DNA from: Anaerolineales bacterium
GTDB taxonomy: Bacteria > Chloroflexota > Anaerolineae > Anaerolineales > DRMV01
Direction: 5' to 3'
DNA length: 9,693 nt
Assembly: GCA_015491595.1 (NCBI GenBank)
Contig: WFVP01000085.1
Span: 1-9,693, forward strand
Every line of letters begins with the position of its first letter. The stretch's first letter is position 1. Shown piece after piece: positions 7,486-9,693 of the stretch. Made by a program: the position numbers and the translations under genes. The notes below the pieces were generated by a model, which saw nothing but the letters and a program-made list of their open reading frames with translations, did not search any database and had not been told where the DNA came from.

Positions 7486-8358
7486 TCAGCCCTCGGGGAT
7501 GTAGGGCGGCCAGGTATCCCGCCCCAGGCCCACGAGCATGTTGTCAATCAGACGGGTCTTCCCGATGAAGACGGCCAGGGAGAGCAGGGCCGCCTCCACG
7601 GGGCCTTCCAGTTCTTCCAGCGTGTCGGGATGGGCGCAAGAGACGTACTGCACCCGGGCCAGGGGCTCCTGTGTCAGGACCTCCCGCATGATGCGCCGCA
7701 GGGTTTCCGCATCCCGCTCGCCCCGCTCGAAAGCGTCCTTGGCGGCTTGCAGGGCCCGATAGAGCACCGTGGCAGCCCGACGTTCCTGGGGATTGAGGTA
7801 GGTGTTCCGGCTGGAAAGGGCCAGGCCGTCGGGCTCCCGAATGGTGGGTCCTACGATGATGGCGATGGGCATGTTCAAGTCCCGCACCATTTGCTGGATG
7901 ACCCGGGCTTGTTGGGCGTCCTTCTGGCCGAAGTAGGCCCGTTGGGGCTGAACCGCGTTGAAGAGCTTGGTCACCACCGTGGTCACGCCCCGGAAGTGGC
8001 CGGGTCGGTGTTTCCCCTCCAGGGGGACGGTCAGTTGTTCCACGGTCACCCAGGTCTGGAAGTCCTCCGGGTACATGATGTCCGGCGTCGGCGTCCACAC
8101 CAGGTCGACTCCTTCCTTTTCCAGCAGGGCCAGGTCTCGAGGAATATCCCGTGGGTACTGCTGGTAGTCTTCATGGGGTCCGAACTGGGTGGGGTTCACA
8201 AAGATGCTCACCACCACCGAAGCGCATTCCTCCCGCGCCATGCGCACCAGGGAGAGATGGCCCTCGTGAAGGTAGCCCATGGTAGGCACGAAACCCACCG
8301 GTTCGGCCAGGTTGCGACGGGCACGACGCAATTCCTCCAGGGTTGTGACCACCTGCAT
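7486..8358 (-). CDS. panC: Pantoate-beta-alanine ligase (pantothenate synthetase)
   Basis: It condenses D-pantoate with beta-alanine using ATP, through a pantoyl-adenylate, to form pantothenate in the cytoplasm. The 290-residue product (family about 280-290) is intact: VPTMGYLHEGHLSLV with the HIGH-type HEGH at 31-34, SIFVNPTQFGP (51-61), GKHRPGHFRGV (115-125), AYFGQKDAQQ (141-150), REPDGLALSSRNTYL (174-188, KMSKS-like loop region) and the C-terminal KTRLIDN (267-273). The start at ATG 8358 gives the standard N-terminus MQVVTTLEEL and has AGGAGG at 8365-8370 on this strand, 6 bases upstream. The frame stays open up to 8709, but that stretch crosses the promoter and the mobile element and shows no family similarity. 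It is the first gene of a two-gene operon with coaX, and the two catalyse consecutive reactions. Confidence 0.97.
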   Translation of the reverse strand: MQVVTTLEELRRARRNLAEPVGFVPTMGYLHEGHLSLVRMAREECASVVVSIFVNPTQFGPHEDYQQYPRDIPRDLALLEKEGVDLVWTPTPDIMYPEDFQTWVTVEQLTVPLEGKHRPGHFRGVTTVVTKLFNAVQPQRAYFGQKDAQQARVIQQMVRDLNMPIAIIVGPTIREPDGLALSSRNTYLNPQERRAATVLYRALQAAKDAFERGERDAETLRRIMREVLTQEPLARVQYVSCAHPDTLEELEGPVEAALLSLAVFIGKTRLIDNMLVGLGRDTWPPYIPEG

Positions 8359-8406
8359 GATTGGCCTCCTACGGGTGGGAGTGAGACGGCGGTGTGGCGC
8401 GGTCTC

Positions 8407-8412
8407 ATTATA
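8407..8412 (-). promoter_or_regulatory. Probable -10 element for panC-coaX
   Basis: The minus strand reads TATAAT here. Transcription would start near 8400, giving a leader of about 40 bases that contains the AGGAGG site of panC. No -35 consensus is seen 16-18 bases upstream (GC-rich CCCGGG), as with the other promoters in this window. The left end of the inserted repeat element begins about 50 bases further upstream and leaves this box intact. Confidence 0.5.
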
Positions 8413-8453
8413 GCGCCAAACGACCCGGGCCCGGGACGGGCGGCCCCCTTCGG

Positions 8454-8462
8454 GAAGGGAAC
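8454..8462 (+). repeat. Left copy of 9-bp target-site duplication (GAAGGGAAC)
   Basis: The sequence GAAGGGAAC directly abuts the left terminal inverted repeat of the 284-bp element. An identical copy abuts the right terminus at 8747-8755. Perfect short direct repeats exactly at both ends of an inverted-repeat-bounded segment are the footprint of transposase-mediated insertion. Confidence 0.75.
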
Positions 8463-8746
8463 GAGACGGTTTCAATTGAGTGGGCAGGTGTGGATGTAAG
8501 ACGATGGGGTAGTTCGAACCGGGCACGGGACGAAAACGGCCGATGGCCGACGGCGGTCGGCGAATTTTGGTCCTGTACCCGGTCAGCCCCATGCCCTCGC
8601 CTGGGGGAACAGGCTGGGTGGGCTCACCAGGTATATCGGCCAACGGTGAAAGCGCAGGGCATCCCTGCACGCTGCAGATGGGAGAAATGCACAGGTCCGG
8701 TCCTCCCAAGAGTCAAATATCGCGCTCACTCAACTGAAACCGTCAC
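8463..8746. mobile_element. MITE-like non-autonomous element, 284 bp, with 20-bp TIRs and 9-bp TSD
   Basis: The left end GAGACGGTTTCAATTGAGTG (8463-8482) and the reverse complement of the right end, GTGACGGTTTCAGTTGAGTG (from 8746 back to 8727), match at 18 of 20 positions. A perfect 9-bp direct repeat, GAAGGGAAC, flanks both ends. The 244-base interior holds no plausible protein: the best plus-strand reading (64 codons from 8543) has no ribosome binding site and resembles nothing known. It contains a strong hairpin (8546-8561) and a smaller one, GCAGGG-CAT-CCCTGC (8654-8668). This is the structure of a miniature inverted-repeat element moved by a transposase encoded elsewhere. A 9-bp duplication occurs in several IS families (IS4, the IS903 group of IS5, IS1, IS256), so the family cannot be named. 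Together with flanking promoters it accounts for the whole 482-base gap between panC and the zinc-ribbon gene. Without insert and one TSD copy the gap would be 189 bases. Confidence 0.75.
8533..8568. terminator. Terminator-like hairpin inside the MITE
   Basis: GCCGAC (8546-8551), loop GGCG (8552-8555) and GTCGGC (8556-8561) form a perfect 6-bp GC-rich stem. On the plus strand it is followed by GAATTTT, and AAAA at 8533-8536 can pair with TTTT at 8565-8568. On the minus strand the stem is followed by a GTTTT stretch, so it could stop transcription both ways. The T-tracts are short, so termination may be weak. Confidence 0.4.
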
Positions 8747-8755
8747 GAAGGGAAC
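8747..8755 (+). repeat. Right copy of 9-bp target-site duplication (GAAGGGAAC)
   Basis: This copy is identical to 8454-8462 and abuts the right terminal inverted repeat. If the element were taken one base longer at each end, the duplication would shrink to 7 bp. The 284-bp boundary gives the longest perfect repeat. Confidence 0.75.
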
Positions 8756-8783
8756 AGGCCAGCGGGAAGGCCGCGTCAATCTC

Positions 8784-8792
8784 TGCTATACT
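8784..8792 (+). promoter_or_regulatory. Extended -10 promoter for the Lar-like zinc-ribbon gene
   Basis: TGCTATACT gives an extended -10 (TG-N-TATACT, with the hexamer at 8787-8792). Transcription would start near 8799, leaving a leader of about 42 bases before the ATG at 8841. No -35 consensus is seen, and an extended -10 can compensate for that. The box lies about 40 bases downstream of the right end of the MITE. Confidence 0.5.
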
Positions 8793-8840
8793 AACGGGGG
8801 ATGTGCCATCTTGGGTTTCACCCCGTGAGGAGGGAAACCG

Positions 8841-9131
8841 ATGCAAACCCGTATGCTCCTCTTGTCCTGCCCGTTTTGCGGGAGCCGGGAAGTGGACGTG
8901 ATACGCACCGACGACCGGCTCCAGTATTGGACCGAGTGTCGGGGGTGTGGGGCCCGTACGCGGGTGGCCCACAGTAAGGATGAAGCCATCGCCCTTTGGA
9001 ACAACACCGCACCCCGCCGGGTCTACGCCATGGACCCCGACGACACGCTGGTCTTTCCGCGGGGTCCCATGTCCTGGTCCTGGGACGCCTCCTCCGAATC
9101 GTCCAAATCCGAACCTCCCAAGCAGGACTGA
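8841..9131 (+). CDS. Small Lar-like zinc-ribbon protein
   Basis: A 96-residue protein with two cysteine pairs, CPFC (10-13) and CRGC (33-36), spaced as in a zinc ribbon. The layout LLLSCPFCGSREVDVI...YWTECRGCGARTRVAHSKDEAIALWNN matches the restriction-alleviation (Lar) type pattern: CPFCG, about 20 residues, then CxxCG, then eAi..WN. The E48-A49 and W53-N54 positions of that pattern are present. The last 40 residues are polar, Ser/Pro/Asp-rich and probably disordered. Lar of the Rac prophage modulates type I restriction-modification, but most proteins with this fold are uncharacterised, so only the fold is claimed. ATG 8841 has AGGAGG at 8828-8833, 7 bases upstream. No phage or restriction gene is nearby. 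It has its own promoter and is followed by a separate promoter for the metal-binding gene. Confidence 0.75.
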   Translation: MQTRMLLLSCPFCGSREVDVIRTDDRLQYWTECRGCGARTRVAHSKDEAIALWNNTAPRRVYAMDPDDTLVFPRGPMSWSWDASSESSKSEPPKQD

Positions 9132-9218
9132 CCCTTCCCCTCGTAGGCCCTCCGTCCGGCTTGGACCCTTCCTTTCTCCGGCGACGCAAGGGAACGGCTC
9201 TCGTCTCCCCGAAGATTG

Positions 9219-9239
9219 TTGAGCCAGCGGCAGGCTCAA
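9219..9239. promoter_or_regulatory. Perfect 7-7-7 dyad operator in the metal-gene promoter
   Basis: TTGAGCC (9219-9225) and GGCTCAA (9233-9239) are perfect reverse complements around a 7-base centre. The dyad covers the -35 box and most of the spacer, ending 2 bases before the -10. This placement fits a transcription factor site. The 7-7-7 geometry resembles the CueR dyad of the E. coli copA promoter, but CueR-type promoters have a longer 19-base spacer. A repressor is therefore equally possible. No T-tract follows, so it is not a terminator for the upstream gene. Confidence 0.5.
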
Positions 9240-9247
9240 GGTATGAT
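9219..9247 (+). promoter_or_regulatory. Promoter of the heavy-metal-binding gene (TTGAGC-N17-TATGAT)
   Basis: The -35 is TTGAGC (9219-9224), the spacer is 17 bases, and the -10 is TATGAT (9242-9247). Transcription would start near 9254, giving a leader of about 30 bases with AGGAGGTGAG (9271-9280) before ATG 9284. It is the only promoter in this window with a clear -35 at ideal spacing. Confidence 0.6.
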
Positions 9248-9283
9248 GCCATTGAGACCATCTCAACCCAAGGAGGTGAGGTT

Positions 9284-9496
9284 ATGGCCGTTACGGTGAT
9301 GTACCGCACGCCCGACATGTCTTGCGAGCACTGCGTGCGCGCCATTGAGACGGAGCTCAAGGAAGTGGAGGGGGTGTTGACGGTGCGCGCGGATTTGGCC
9401 ACCAAGCAAGTGACGGTGACCTTCGAGCCGCCGGCCACGGAAGACGACATCAAGAACGTGCTGGCGGATATCGGTTATCCCGTAGCCGAGGGGTAA
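9284..9496 (+). CDS. Heavy-metal-associated (HMA) domain protein, CopZ-like metallochaperone
   Basis: A 70-residue single HMA domain with the ferredoxin-like beta-alpha-beta-beta-alpha-beta order. The metal site is MSCEHC (12-17), with C14 and C17 as ligands in the CxxC loop. A first helix follows (VRAIETELKEVEG), then VLTVRADLATKQVTVTFEPP, a second helix (TEDDIKNVLADIG) and the closing YPV. Such proteins bind Cu(I) or another soft metal and pass it to P-type ATPases or regulators in the cytoplasm. ATG 9284 has an excellent AGGAGGTGAG (9271-9280). The promoter with a dyad just upstream suggests regulated, perhaps metal-responsive, expression. No copper ATPase or regulator gene is visible within the window. 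The next ORF starts 3 bases after the stop. The metal itself cannot be told from the sequence. Confidence 0.92.
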   Translation: MAVTVMYRTPDMSCEHCVRAIETELKEVEGVLTVRADLATKQVTVTFEPPATEDDIKNVLADIGYPVAEG

Positions 9497-9499
9497 CGG

Positions 9500-9693
9500 A
9501 TGCCTTTACGGGGACGGCGCGGACCCGCTCGATGGACGGTGTGGGTGGCGGTGTTGATGTTCACCGCCGGGTGCCTGGGTTCGGCCGTGGAAGGCGCACG
9601 CCCCTGGCACCCGCCTACCGCCGTCGGCGCGCGGTCCCTGCCGTCCCCTTCGGCCGACGCGTTCGCGTCCCGAGGCTCCCTGTCTCTCCCTCC
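9500..9693 (+). CDS. Secreted or lipoprotein-like protein, 3'-truncated by the window edge
   Basis: An open frame of 64 codons starts at ATG 9500 and continues past the window end without a stop. The N-terminus looks like a signal peptide: a basic start (MPLRGRRGPARW), a hydrophobic core (TVWVAVLMF), then TAGC with a Cys at residue 25 that could be a lipobox Cys (Thr at -3 is atypical, so ordinary signal-peptidase cleavage is possible). The mature part seen so far is rich in Pro, Ser and Ala, as in a linker. GAGGGG (9488-9493), inside the end of the HMA gene, can act as ribosome binding site, and the start is 3 bases after that gene's stop, so co-transcription is likely. Third codon positions are GC-rich like the neighbours. 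The function cannot be assigned from this fragment. Confidence 0.6.
   Translation, partial: MPLRGRRGPARWTVWVAVLMFTAGCLGSAVEGARPWHPPTAVGARSLPSPSADAFASRGSLSLP

Noticed and set aside
8359..8460. pan riboswitch-like RNA motif in the panC leader
   Set aside because: Such motifs are known upstream of pan genes in Chloroflexota, but the 40-base leader from the proposed -10 shows no paired hairpins with bulged A residues that I could trace.
8510..8525. tRNA T-arm-like GTTCGAACC
   Set aside because: The flanking bases do not form the 5-bp T stem, and no acceptor, D or anticodon arms are found on either strand.
8359..8709. N-terminal extension of panC on the minus strand (frame open to 8709)
   Set aside because: The added residues show no PanC similarity and cross the -10 box and the mobile element. 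The standard PanC N-terminus begins at 8358 with an AGGAGG site.
8466..8743. Two solitary CRISPR-like repeats (GTTTCAATTG... and ...CAACTGAAAC)
   Set aside because: Ends like GTTTCAAT/ATTGAAAC resemble CRISPR repeats. Here they occur once each, in opposite orientation, 244 bases apart and with flanking 9-bp direct repeats, which fits transposon termini instead.
8394..8828. Plus-strand ORF of 144 codons spanning the panC upstream gap
   Set aside because: It overlaps promoters and the MITE, has no ribosome binding site and no recognisable composition or motif. It is open by chance in GC-rich DNA.

Overview
This is a high-GC bacterial window with ordinary chromosomal housekeeping genes, a signalling pair, an envelope/transport pair and one small non-autonomous mobile element. 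The gene styles fit a Chloroflexota (Anaerolineae-like) genome: the GT39-type membrane glycosyltransferase, the PAS/GAF multi-domain sensor protein, strong AGGAGG ribosome binding sites, and -10 boxes without clear -35 boxes. This placement is inference, because no rRNA or clade marker is present.

Layout. Bases 2-745 (+) are the 3' part of trmB, the tRNA m7G46 methyltransferase. It overlaps by 32 bases a 128-residue single-domain response regulator (714-1100, +). After 92 bases comes an 832-residue membrane-anchored PAS-GAF-PAS-GAF protein (1193-3691, +). It ends in a histidine-kinase-like core that lacks the expected phospho-acceptor His, the N-box Asn, the G1 Asp and the G2 glycines, so it is probably a pseudokinase. 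It converges, 2 bases apart, with a GT39-like integral-membrane glycosyltransferase (3694-5199, -). That gene is divergent from a Spinster-like MFS transporter (5325-6611, +). Their shared control region holds a TATAAT inside a self-complementary 8-mer and an 8-bp dyad over the -35 position.

On the minus strand, panC (7486-8358) and coaX (6657-7472) form a tight two-gene operon for consecutive steps towards coenzyme A: pantoate + beta-alanine to pantothenate, then to 4'-phosphopantothenate. The 482-base gap between panC and the next plus-strand gene contains the most striking non-coding feature. This is a 284-bp element (8463-8746) with 20-bp imperfect terminal inverted repeats (18/20) flanked by a perfect 9-bp direct repeat, which has the structure of a MITE. 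It carries no convincing ORF but has a terminator-like hairpin.

The right end (plus strand) holds a Lar-like four-cysteine zinc-ribbon protein (8841-9131), then a CopZ-type heavy-metal-binding protein (9284-9496). The latter has a good sigma70-type promoter whose spacer is covered by a perfect 7-7-7 dyad. Three bases later a secreted or lipoprotein-like ORF starts (9500) and runs off the window. No rRNA, tRNA, CRISPR array or phage gene cluster was seen. I found no convincing new multi-gene system. The points most worth following are the MITE, the degenerate kinase beside a complete receiver, and the operator-bearing metal-chaperone promoter.
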